This document shows positions 51,468-59,163 of a stretch of DNA of 64,000 nucleotides, piece after piece (position 1 is the stretch's first letter; every line of letters begins with the position of its first letter). Source of the stretch: Halobellus inordinatus (GTDB lineage: Archaea; Halobacteriota; Halobacteria; Halobacteriales; Haloferacaceae); the NCBI RefSeq assembly GCF_024464655.1, contig NZ_JANHAV010000001.1, positions 620,001-684,000 of the forward strand, in the 5' to 3' direction. The notes beneath the pieces are model-generated. The model had not been told where the DNA came from. It worked only from the letters and a program-made list of their open reading frames with translations, and did not search any database. Both the position numbers and the translations under genes were made by a program.

Positions 51468-53036
51468 TCACTCGACAGGGTTGCCGTGGGACTCCCGAAG
51501 TTCGACTTTACGGACCTTTCCCGTGGAGGTCTCGGGGAGTTCGTCGACGAACCCGACGACGGTCGGGCACTTGAAGTGTGCGAGGTTGTCGCGGGCGAAC
51601 TCGATGACCTCCTCCCCGGTGAGGTCGGCACCGTCGGCGGGGACGACGATTGCTTTGGGCGTCTCGCCCCACTTCTCGTGGGGGACGCCGATCACGGCGA
51701 CGCGTTCGATGTCGGGATGGTCGTAGAGGGCGTCCTCAACCTCGACGCTGGAGATGTTCTCGCCGCCGCTGATGATGACGTCCTTCTTGCGATCCTTGAT
51801 CGAGATCATCTCGCGCTCGTCGACAGTGGCGAAGTCGCCGGTGTGGAACCACCCGTCGACCCGGCCAGAGAAGGCCTCGCGGGTCCGCTCGGGCTTGTTC
51901 CAGTAGCGATCCATAACCTGGTTGCCGCGGACGATAATCTCGCCCATCGTCTCGTCGTCGGTCGGCACGTCCTCGCCGGCCTCGTCGACGACGCGCAGCT
52001 CGGTCCCGAGCATAGCGTGGCCCTGGCGGGTCTTGATCGCGAAGCGGCCCTCGCTCTCGATCCGGCGCGGCGAGTTGCTCGTCGTGATCAGCGGGCCGGT
52101 TTCGGTCAGCCCGTAGACGTGCAAGATGTTCCAGCCGAGTTCGTCCTCGACGGTCCGGATTGTGGCCTCCGGCGGCGGGCTGGCCGCTGTCGCGATTCTG
52201 ACTGGCTTGTCACCGGTCGCCGCGATGTCGTGGGTCTGATAGTGGTCGACCATCTGGTCGAGGACCGTCGGCGCGCCACAGAGGTAGGTCACGTCGTGGT
52301 CGTGGATACGTTCGAAGGCGTCCCCGCTGTCGAAGTGGCGCTGGCAGACGTGCGTACCGCCGACACCGGTGATGACGTAGGGATAGCCCCAGCCGTTGAC
52401 GTGGAACATCGGGAGTGTCCAGAGGTAAGCGTCGTCGTCGCTGACCTCGGTGTGGTGGGTGGTGATCAGCGCGTGCCAGTGTTCGGTGCGGTGAGTCCGG
52501 ACCACGCCCTTCGGGTCGCCGGTCGTCCCGCTCGTGTAGTTGATCGTCGCGGGGTCGTCCTCGGAGATGTCGGGGCGCTCGACTGCGCCGGGGTCGGCGC
52601 TCTCCAGAAGTGACTCGTAGTCGCGCCAGTCGCCGTCGACGCGGTCGGCCGGATTGGCGACGAACGCCGTGGCGGGGACCTGGCCGCGGATCGCTTCGAC
52701 CTTCTCGGCGTACTCGTGATCAGCGATGATCGCCCGAGCGCCGCAGTCGTTGAGGATGTACTCGTAGTCCTCGGCGATGAGCCGGTAGTTGAGCGGGACC
52801 GAGATAGCCCCGAGGACGTTGATTGCGAACAGCGTCTCCAGAAACCAGTGTGTGTTTGGCGATAGCAGCGCCACGCGGTCGCCCTTCTCGATGCTGAGAT
52901 CTGCGAGCGCCGCCGCTGCGCGGTCGACGCGTTCGCCGAACTCTGCGTAGGTGTACTCGGTGCCGTCGTGGGCGATCACGCCAACGACGTCGCCATAGAT
53001 GTCGACCCCCCTGTCGAGGAAGTCGAGCGTCGTCAT
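51468..53036 (-). CDS. acyl-CoA synthetase (AMP-dependent ligase)
   Basis: 522 residues from ATG 53036; a longer frame adds an unlikely Arg/Pro-rich leader. ANL-family motifs: P-loop TSGTTGDPKG (168-177), YGLTETGP (A5), GWFHTGDFA with IKDRKKDVIISGGENIS (A7-A8), and the C-terminal Lys motif ETSTGKVRK. It should activate a carboxylic acid to its acyl-CoA; the sub-group resembles medium-chain fatty-acyl-CoA ligases. Divergent from the thiolase gene, so likely part of one acyl-CoA pathway. Confidence 0.92.
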   Translation of the reverse strand: MTTLDFLDRGVDIYGDVVGVIAHDGTEYTYAEFGERVDRAAAALADLSIEKGDRVALLSPNTHWFLETLFAINVLGAISVPLNYRLIAEDYEYILNDCGARAIIADHEYAEKVEAIRGQVPATAFVANPADRVDGDWRDYESLLESADPGAVERPDISEDDPATINYTSGTTGDPKGVVRTHRTEHWHALITTHHTEVSDDDAYLWTLPMFHVNGWGYPYVITGVGGTHVCQRHFDSGDAFERIHDHDVTYLCGAPTVLDQMVDHYQTHDIAATGDKPVRIATAASPPPEATIRTVEDELGWNILHVYGLTETGPLITTSNSPRRIESEGRFAIKTRQGHAMLGTELRVVDEAGEDVPTDDETMGEIIVRGNQVMDRYWNKPERTREAFSGRVDGWFHTGDFATVDEREMISIKDRKKDVIISGGENISSVEVEDALYDHPDIERVAVIGVPHEKWGETPKAIVVPADGADLTGEEVIEFARDNLAHFKCPTVVGFVDELPETSTGKVRKVELRESHGNPVE

Positions 53037-53193
53037 CGGTCGATTCACAGTATGCCAACGAGTGACAGAGGGACGTAAAGTTCTTTCTCCAGGCGGAGTC
53101 GAGTATGCGACCGCTCGATTGCGACGACCAGAGCCGAAGCCAGACGGCTTTGCGGCCAAACTATTAATATCAATAGTGGAGGAACCATAGGAG

Positions 53194-54360
53194 ATGTCCA
53201 CAGCTCATCTCATCGCGGTCGGTTCGTCTCCGCTGGGCAAGACAGATCTGCCCGGCCGCGACCTGTTCTCGAAAGCACTGGCCGAGGCGTTCGAAGGATT
53301 GCCCGATCCGGCCGATGTCGTCGACGGGCTGTACGTCGGCGCCCAGTCCGAGCGGTACGAGAACCAGATTATGCAGGGAACACTGATGGCCGAATGGGCC
53401 GGCCTGCGGAACGTCCCCGCAGAGCGCGTCGAAGCGTGTGCGGCCGCAGGTGCGCTCGCGCTCAAGAACGCAGTCCGGGATGTTCGGGCGGGCGTCCACG
53501 ACGCAGTGTTGGCCTGTGGCGTCGAGAAAATGACCGCCGGCGGGACCGAAGGGGCCACGAACGCGCTCGGGGCCGCCTTCGAGCGTGCCTTAGAACAGCG
53601 GTCCGGGATCACCGCGCCCGCGACGTACGCCCTGCTCGCGCGGCGATACCTCCACGAAACCGACGCGACGGAACGAGACCTGGCTAAGATCGCCGTGAAG
53701 AACCACCAGAACGCGGTGGCCAACCCACGGGCGATGTTTCAGCAGGCAGTCGATATCGAGACTGCGATGGACGCTCCCGACGTCGCTCCCCCGCTGAAAC
53801 TGTACGACTGTGCGCCCGTTACCGACGGTGCCGCAGCCGTCGTCGTCGCGAACGACGAGGTGGCGGCCGACCTGCAGAGCCGTCCCGACACGGTTCGCGT
53901 AGCCGGCGTTGGCTCGGCGGCCAACAACCTCGCCGTCGCCGAGCGCGACCTGACGTTCGTCGAGGGGGCGAACGTCGCTGCCTCGACCGCCTACGAGGAC
54001 GCCGGCGTGGACGCCGCGGATATCGACGTCGCGGAGGTACACGACGCCTTCACTGTCTGCGAGGCACTGCTGGCCGAGGCCGCCGAGTTCGCCCCCAAGG
54101 GTCGCGGAATCGAGACCGTCGAGGATCCCGAGGACCGATCGGCGGGCTGGACCGACGTCCAGATCAACACCAGTGGCGGACTGAAGGCCCGTGGGCACCC
54201 GATTGGGGCGACCGGGCTGTTGCAGGCGGTCGAAGCCTACGAACAGCTCACCGGACGGGCCGGAGAGCGGCAAGTGGCCGACGCCGACACCGCGCTGCTC
54301 ATCAACGAAGGTGGCGTCGCAGACGCCCATACTGTGGCTCACGTTCTGACTGCACAATGA
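53194..54360 (+). CDS. thiolase-domain protein (acetyl-CoA C-acetyltransferase-like)
   Basis: 388 residues, with GGAGGAACCATAGGAG just before the ATG at 53194. Thiolase fold with nucleophile-position Cys82 in RVEACAAAGALAL, a His in EVHDAFTVCE and the GHPIGATG motif near the end. This resembles the SCP2-thiolase/archaeal branch that works with a DUF35 partner. The stop overlaps the DUF35 gene by four bases (ATGA), which strongly suggests a complex. Reaction direction and acyl chain length are open. Confidence 0.88.
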   Translation: MSTAHLIAVGSSPLGKTDLPGRDLFSKALAEAFEGLPDPADVVDGLYVGAQSERYENQIMQGTLMAEWAGLRNVPAERVEACAAAGALALKNAVRDVRAGVHDAVLACGVEKMTAGGTEGATNALGAAFERALEQRSGITAPATYALLARRYLHETDATERDLAKIAVKNHQNAVANPRAMFQQAVDIETAMDAPDVAPPLKLYDCAPVTDGAAAVVVANDEVAADLQSRPDTVRVAGVGSAANNLAVAERDLTFVEGANVAASTAYEDAGVDAADIDVAEVHDAFTVCEALLAEAAEFAPKGRGIETVEDPEDRSAGWTDVQINTSGGLKARGHPIGATGLLQAVEAYEQLTGRAGERQVADADTALLINEGGVADAHTVAHVLTAQ

Positions 54361-54851
54361 CCGAAGAGAGTGATTCACCGATGACAGACACCGACTCCAC
54401 GACGACAGGACCGCTCGTACCGGAAGACATCACCGCCGACTCGCCGTTCACGCTCCCCGGCTTCTTCGCCGCGTTGGCTGAGGGCCGGTTGGTGGCTGCC
54501 CGCTGTACGGAGTGTGATACACACCTGCTGCCGCCTCGTCCCGCCTGTTACGGCTGTGGCAGCCGGGCAGTTACGCTCTCGGAACAGCCCCGGACCGGCG
54601 AGGTAATCTCGTACACGTCGGTCAACCGACCTCCGTCAGCGTTTGACCACTTGGCGCCGATCACCGTCGCGGTGGTCGAACTCGACTCTTCGGCTCGGCT
54701 GACAGGTCGTGTCGACGCTTCGCTCGAGGACGTCACCATCGGAGACCGCGTCGAACTCCAAGTCCGTGATCCCGAGACGGTCGATATCGATCCGGACTTC
54801 GGCCTGTCCTACGAGGAGGAGTGGCCGATCCACGTCTTCGAGCTGATCTGA
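54357..54851 (+). CDS. DUF35 (rubredoxin-like zinc ribbon and OB-fold) acyl-CoA-binding protein
   Basis: 164 residues. Zinc ribbon with Cys50, Cys53, Cys64 and Cys67 (CTECDTHLLPPRPACYGCGS), then an OB-fold (GEVISYTSVNRP to RVELQVRDPE). DUF35 proteins bind acyl-CoA and form tight channels with thiolases, as in archaeal HMG-CoA synthesis. The overlapping start with the thiolase gene supports that pairing here. The acidic N-terminal 25 residues are probably disordered. Confidence 0.9.
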   Translation: MTEESDSPMTDTDSTTTGPLVPEDITADSPFTLPGFFAALAEGRLVAARCTECDTHLLPPRPACYGCGSRAVTLSEQPRTGEVISYTSVNRPPSAFDHLAPITVAVVELDSSARLTGRVDASLEDVTIGDRVELQVRDPETVDIDPDFGLSYEEEWPIHVFELI

Positions 54852-54869
54852 ATAGACAGAACCTTCGTG

Positions 54870-55053
54870 TCAAGTTTGGCATTTCCACCAGACGCCGAAG
54901 GCCTGGAGCCGCGATTCTGCTGTCGGTGGCTCCACGTTGCTGAACAGATTTGAGAATCTCCTGGAACCGGAGTCCAACTCGTTGGCGTGCCGCTTTGAGG
55001 AGGTGTGCGCCATCGACGAGGACCGTGGCCCGCGCGATCTGCTGTTTGTCGCG
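54870..55053 (-). pseudogene. decayed IS6-family transposase remnant
   Basis: Two minus-strand frames carry pieces of the C-terminal half of haloarchaeal IS6-type transposases: VLVDGAHLLKAARQRVGLRFQ in one frame and SRRFSNLFSNVEPPTAESRLQAFGVWWK in the other, read as RRFSNLFSNVEP and TAESRLQAFGVWW. The region between the catalytic Asp area and the C-terminus is deleted and the frame is shifted. No intact ends were found. The remnant is not functional. Confidence 0.72.
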
Positions 55054-55265
55054 TCGATTCGAATCAGTCTTTCGTCTAGTGAGGCTTTCGACTGACCTCT
55101 CGATGGGGATCGCGACAGTGCCCGCTCGATGGTCGCCAGCACACGATCGCCCCTGCGTCTCCATGTCGGGTAGACAGACCACACGGAACGTCACCACGAG
55201 AAGAACCAGGACAGCGCGACACGATTCGAGAACGGGTTGCGGGACTATTCGTGGGTCGTCCACAA

Positions 55266-55941
55266 TCAAGTGGAGTACCGTTTGAGGACGATGATGAGTC
55301 CCAGTTGCCAGAGGGCGAACGCCCCTGCGACCTGTGGCTCGGTGAAGAGCCCAAGTGGCAAGGCGTCCAGGATACCCACGAGGCCCAGCCCCGTTCCAAC
55401 GAGTAGCGCGAGTAGTACGTGGCGTTTGGAGGGCCACTCCGTCCTGTCTGTCTCGTCGATGAGTCGGTAGAAGACCGGCGTCCGCTCGTTCGGTTCGATG
55501 CATTTCGACTTTGATGCTGCCGCTGGTGTCCTCGGTCGATCCGTCGTACTCGAGTGGATCTTCGAGGGGGATGCTCGTATCCACCTGCGGGTCCGTGAGG
55601 AACGGTCTCGCCTTCTCGGCGGACTCGACGTCGACCCCGTACAGCGTGACGAGTCCCTCGCCGCCGTCGATAATCGCCTCGAAAATGAGCCGCTCCTTGG
55701 TGACTGTCCACCTGTCGGAGTTGTATTCCGGATGGAGACCGACCTTCTCAACTGAGAAATCCTCCGGGAGTGGCTCGTCGAGATCGACTGCCACCTCGTC
55801 GTCGCGCCCGTTCATCAGCGTGAACACGACCACCGTGATGCCGCTCTCGGTCTCTCTGAGTTCTTTCCGAACGGTCACGCCGTTGACTGTCTTCTCCACT
55901 CGTTGCTCTTCGGTCTGCAGATCGGTCATTTTGATACTCAT
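55266..55941 (-). pseudogene. membrane protein gene with apparent frameshift
   Basis: The ATG at 55941 opens a frame that reads as a soluble beta-rich domain for about 150 residues (RKELRETESGITVVVFTLMN, DRWTVTKERLIFEAIIDGG). Near 55475-55500 the protein-like text jumps one base to another frame, which continues PVFYRLIDETDRTEWPSKRH and ends with two membrane helices and TAA-type stop at 55266. The two parts join well, so this is one gene with a +1 shift. It may be a mutation, a sequencing error or recoding. It overlaps the preceding gene by four bases. Family unknown. Confidence 0.62.
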
Positions 55942-56402
55942 TGGGGATTCTCCGTTATGGTTTCGCGAATCGTTTCGTGAACGGCGTCGAGGTCGAAGCC
56001 CTCCGTGTCTGTGGCCCACCTCGACTGTACCGTCCCGGTCTGGTCCACGAGGCAGACCCACGTCGTCTCTCGCTCGCCTCTGTCTGCGATGCCACACGCT
56101 GCGGCGAGGTCCTGCTCGGCGTCGGTCAGATGCGGGACTACGCCGGCCAACTGATCGGGACCGGTATGGATCGACGCCTTCCCGTGATCGACGACGACGT
56201 ACACGTTCACACTCGCGGTGAACTGGAACCACGTCAGGTTCCAGAGCGGGTGCGTTGGGTCAAGCTCGTTGACGCCGACCGAAGTGGGTGGAAACGCCAG
56301 TAGGGACGACGACTCGTCGTCGCAGAGACGATACACACTCACCGTACTTCCCCCCATACCCGGGAGCGTCACGTCTGTCATCGGCTTCCCGGATTCGCTC
56401 AT
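55938..56402 (-). CDS. peroxiredoxin-like protein lacking the usual active-site Cys
   Basis: 154 residues from ATG 56402. The pattern MTDVTLPGMGGSTVSVYRLCD, then SVNVYVVVDHGKAS and TTWVCLVDQTGTVQSRW resembles the AhpC/redoxin fold, but the expected peroxidatic Cys motif is not present; remaining Cys residues lie elsewhere. It may be a non-catalytic member or a different thioredoxin-fold protein. The following gene overlaps by four bases, so the two are translationally coupled. Family assignment is tentative. Confidence 0.5.
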   Translation of the reverse strand: MSESGKPMTDVTLPGMGGSTVSVYRLCDDESSSLLAFPPTSVGVNELDPTHPLWNLTWFQFTASVNVYVVVDHGKASIHTGPDQLAGVVPHLTDAEQDLAAACGIADRGERETTWVCLVDQTGTVQSRWATDTEGFDLDAVHETIRETITENPQ

Positions 56403-56435
56403 CGCCGTGACCTCCCGCGTTGGCGAGCGTCGGCC

Positions 56436-56516
56436 GGTCGAATGGGTGTTGAACGCAGCACGTCCGCGCGCTCAGCGAGTGTCGAACGCAGCACGTCCGC
56501 TCGCCGAGTGGGTGTC
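56436..56516. repeat. imperfect direct repeat between two genes
   Basis: Two copies of about 37 bp, sharing the core GAACGCAGCACGTCCGC with flanking GTGTyGA and GCGAGTG-type stretches, lie just downstream of the 56521-57177 gene and before the peroxiredoxin-like gene. A third partial end follows (GGGTGTCGAA). Origin unknown. Confidence 0.55.
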
Positions 56517-56520
56517 GAAA

Positions 56521-57177
56521 TCATAATCGTCCTCCCCCCGGGCCGTTCGCACCCGTGTTGGCCTTGCCGCCGACGCCTGCGCCGGCCTTTTTGTTCTCAA
56601 CCGTGACGGCGAACGAATTCGTGCTCGTCGTCGTTACGTCGTCACCGTTCGGTCCTGCATCTTCGACAACTGCGGTCACGCGGATCTGCACGTCGGTCGA
56701 CCCCGAGTTGCCGTCAGTCGCCCTGAAATCGCTCGGCTTCATCGAGGTCTCTTGCAGCAGTCTCGCCTCGCTGAAGTCGTAGCTGACTTCACCACTGAGT
56801 CCGGTCGCGCTGTGGGTCTTCGAGCTGATCTCCTTCCAGTCGGATGCCGAACCCCCCTTGACCTCGACGGTTACCGTGACCCCCGAGGGTTCCTGTTCGA
56901 GCCCGGAGTAGCTCACGGTCCCATTCGGTGCCACCGTCAGTTCATTCAGCTTACCGTTGGCCGTCGTAGCCGACACATCGTTCGCGGTGAATGAGGTGCT
57001 CGCGCTCGCTGGGGCCGACATAAATAACATCCCCACACTGCCGAACACCACCCCGACGGCCACGAACGCAACCAACGCCAGGTGGCTGCGCTCCGAGCCA
57101 CTGTTCGAGTCCGGGACGGACCGCCACTCGAACCCACCGGATGTGGTAATCTCGTTTCTGTTTGTCTTTTCTGGCAT
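56521..57177 (-). CDS. membrane-anchored extracellular beta-rich protein
   Basis: 218 residues from ATG 57177. A charged cytoplasmic N-terminus (about 30 residues), one membrane helix (HLALVAFVAVGVVFGSVGML) followed by an Ala/Ser-rich cleavage-like region, then a beta-sandwich-like domain (TANGKLNELTVAPNGTVSYSG, here as NELTVAPNGTVSYSG) to about residue 195 and a Gly-rich tail. Probably exposed outside the cell. It is the first gene of a minus-strand set with the peroxiredoxin-like and frameshifted genes. No family is recognised. Confidence 0.65.
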   Translation of the reverse strand: MPEKTNRNEITTSGGFEWRSVPDSNSGSERSHLALVAFVAVGVVFGSVGMLFMSAPASASTSFTANDVSATTANGKLNELTVAPNGTVSYSGLEQEPSGVTVTVEVKGGSASDWKEISSKTHSATGLSGEVSYDFSEARLLQETSMKPSDFRATDGNSGSTDVQIRVTAVVEDAGPNGDDVTTTSTNSFAVTVENKKAGAGVGGKANTGANGPGGGRL

Positions 57178-57839
57178 ACACCTGGGTCAAGAAACGATAA
57201 GTGTTAGATAATTAACCGGCTTAGGACGGAAGTTACAGACCAGGACGACCGCTTCCTCCGCCACAGGAAACGCCCCGAACTCCACACGGATGATTGTAGA
57301 AAAACGCCCGACTACGCCGGGGTGAAAGAACAGTTAATCAGCTATTCATCCGCCATTACCGTGTGTATAACTCCCGCAGACATTATCTGGAAATGACGCG
57401 AATACCCACTCGGGACCGTGCCATCACGGCGGAGTGTGCGCGGCAACAGCGCGACGGGTACAGGACGTTTAATTCTCCCTCATCGGGGGAGATACGAGCA
57501 CAAAATGGCAGCGAAGGCCACCCATCAAGAGGGTCGTCAAGTACCACGGGATGCGAGACGAGGAGCCCCGCCTCCCGTACCACGACAGCGTCAGCGTCTA
57601 TACGGCTCCGGCTCACACGAAGACGACGGGGTGTGTTCTTCGTAGTGCTTGTTGAGTACTCCAAGTGACGTACTCGCCTCTCTTGGTTTCGAAGAGCGTT
57701 GCCAGAGGATGGGCGCTGCAGGCCTTGGTCACGCGGCGTGACAACCCTTCCTTTTGGCGATTTCGAGCGTTGTAGCCGTTGGTTCGGAACGTGCAGTAGC
57801 CGGGACTCATGGGGTTCGCTTGACCGGAGAAGACCAACC
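57178..57839. other. intergenic region with possible gene remnant
   Basis: About 660 bp. The left part should carry the promoter of the minus-strand gene at 57177. At about 57485-57655 one plus-strand frame reads protein-like text (PPIKRVVKYHGMRDEEPR, then PYHDSVSVYTAPAHTKTTG) ending at a TGA, without a suitable start; it may be a relic. No tRNA and no clear attachment site are seen before the integrase gene. Confidence 0.4.
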
Positions 57840-58853
57840 ATGAGTCTCGAACCAATCGACGCAGAAACCGCGCTCGAACTGTACCTCGCTGACAGAGGAA
57901 ACGAATTATCGGAGGCCTCGCTGAAGGGCCACAAGTACCGACTCGGTCACTTCGTCCGCTGGTGTGACGAGGTAGAAGAGATACAGAACCTCAACACCCT
58001 TAGCGGCCGCCAGCTGCACAAGTACCGGCTCTGGCGGCGCGAGGATGGCGACCTGAACAAAGTCAGTGAGAAGACCCAGATGGATACCCTTCGCGTGTTC
58101 ATCCGGTGGCTAGAGTCCATCGACGGCGTAGAACAGGACCTAAGTCAGAAGGTGCTGTCTCCAGCGATCACTCCTGATGAGAACTCTCGGGACGTAATGT
58201 TGGACAGTGACAGTGCTTCGAAGGTGCTCGCGCATCTGGAGAAGTACGAATACGCGAGCATCCAGCACGTCTCGATTGCTCTGATGTGGCACACGATGAT
58301 GCGCGTCGGCGGTGTTCACGCACTAGACGTTGACGACTACGCCTCAGACGAGCAGTGCATCAAGGTCCGTCATCGACCGGACACCGGCACCCCGATCAAA
58401 AACCAGGGAGAGGGTGAACGGATGGTCGCGCTGTCAGACCAAGTCTGTGACCTCCTCGATGACTGGCTCGAAACCAAGCGACCGTCAGTCACCGACGAGT
58501 ACGGACGAGAACCGTTGCTGGCCTCGCGGGAAGGACGGACCAATAAGACGACGCTGCGCGCCTACGTGTACCGCTGGACACGTCCGTGTGTCTATAGCAC
58601 CGAGTGTCCCCACGACCGCGGCCTCGGTGAATGTTCAGCAGTAGAGCGGGACACTGCCTACCGATGTCCGTCGAGCGTGAGCCCACACGCCATTCGTCGA
58701 GGAAGCATAACCCACAGCCTGAACAGCGATATGCCGGACAAGGTCGTCAGCGACCGTGCAAATGTAAGTCAACGCGTGATCGAGCAGCACTACGACCGAC
58801 GTACTGAACGTGAAAAGATGGAGCAACGAAGGGAATATCTGGATGATCTCTAG
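57840..58853 (+). CDS. tyrosine recombinase / integrase
   Basis: 337 residues from ATG 57840; longer frames add an unlikely leader. SAM-like N-terminal domain (residues 5-100) and a catalytic domain with Arg155 (MMRVGG), His283 and Arg286 (SPHAIRRGS) and the nucleophile Tyr318 (EQHYDRR). A Cys cluster between the boxes (Cys250, Cys256, Cys265, Cys276) probably binds zinc, as in several haloarchaeal phage and plasmid integrases. It marks an integrated element that includes the genes to its right and perhaps those to its left. Confidence 0.92.
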   Translation: MSLEPIDAETALELYLADRGNELSEASLKGHKYRLGHFVRWCDEVEEIQNLNTLSGRQLHKYRLWRREDGDLNKVSEKTQMDTLRVFIRWLESIDGVEQDLSQKVLSPAITPDENSRDVMLDSDSASKVLAHLEKYEYASIQHVSIALMWHTMMRVGGVHALDVDDYASDEQCIKVRHRPDTGTPIKNQGEGERMVALSDQVCDLLDDWLETKRPSVTDEYGREPLLASREGRTNKTTLRAYVYRWTRPCVYSTECPHDRGLGECSAVERDTAYRCPSSVSPHAIRRGSITHSLNSDMPDKVVSDRANVSQRVIEQHYDRRTEREKMEQRREYLDDL

Positions 58854-59163
58854 ACAGGCTTCCTGGTAAACACAGTAGAATAGTGGGCGAATTTTCTCAT
58901 TTGTATAGGCTAGATCAACTGCATTCTAAAAGAACCCACTATTGGATAGCCGCCCCTTGATCTACGAAGGTTCAGATCTCCTCCAGTGACCTGACCCCGA
59001 TGATCGTTCTGCATCAGCTAATTAGTCCGTATCTGCGTCTTTTCAAGCGATATCCGAAAGGTGAGAATCAAGGAAATGATAGCAGTCATTTAGGAGAGTG
59101 TAGTTACGGACCACGTTCAGGTTACAGCGAGGGTTTAAGTCGTAATCATTTGAAACGAAATCC
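58854..59163. other. intergenic region between integrase and nuclease genes
   Basis: About 310 bp, AT-rich. Contains the inverted repeat at 58879-58943. GGTTTAAG at about 59132-59139 may be the TATA element for the nuclease gene that starts at 59164. No protein-coding frame is seen. Confidence 0.4.
58879..58943. repeat. short inverted-repeat element after the integrase gene
   Basis: AATAGTGGG at 58879-58887 is the exact reverse complement of CCCACTATT at 58935-58943, enclosing 47 bases. It begins ATAG and ends CTAT like the other palindromic elements, but is shorter (63 bp) and lacks the ACTG(A/T)T motif. It could be a related relic or a terminator. Confidence 0.45.

Noticed and set aside
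54852-55265. A complete insertion sequence
   Set aside because: Only decayed transposase fragments are seen; no matching terminal repeats were found.
54733-56232. 499-codon reverse-strand frame
   Set aside because: Only the first part is a real gene (ATG 55941); the rest is read-through of shifted and unrelated sequence, including the transposase relic.
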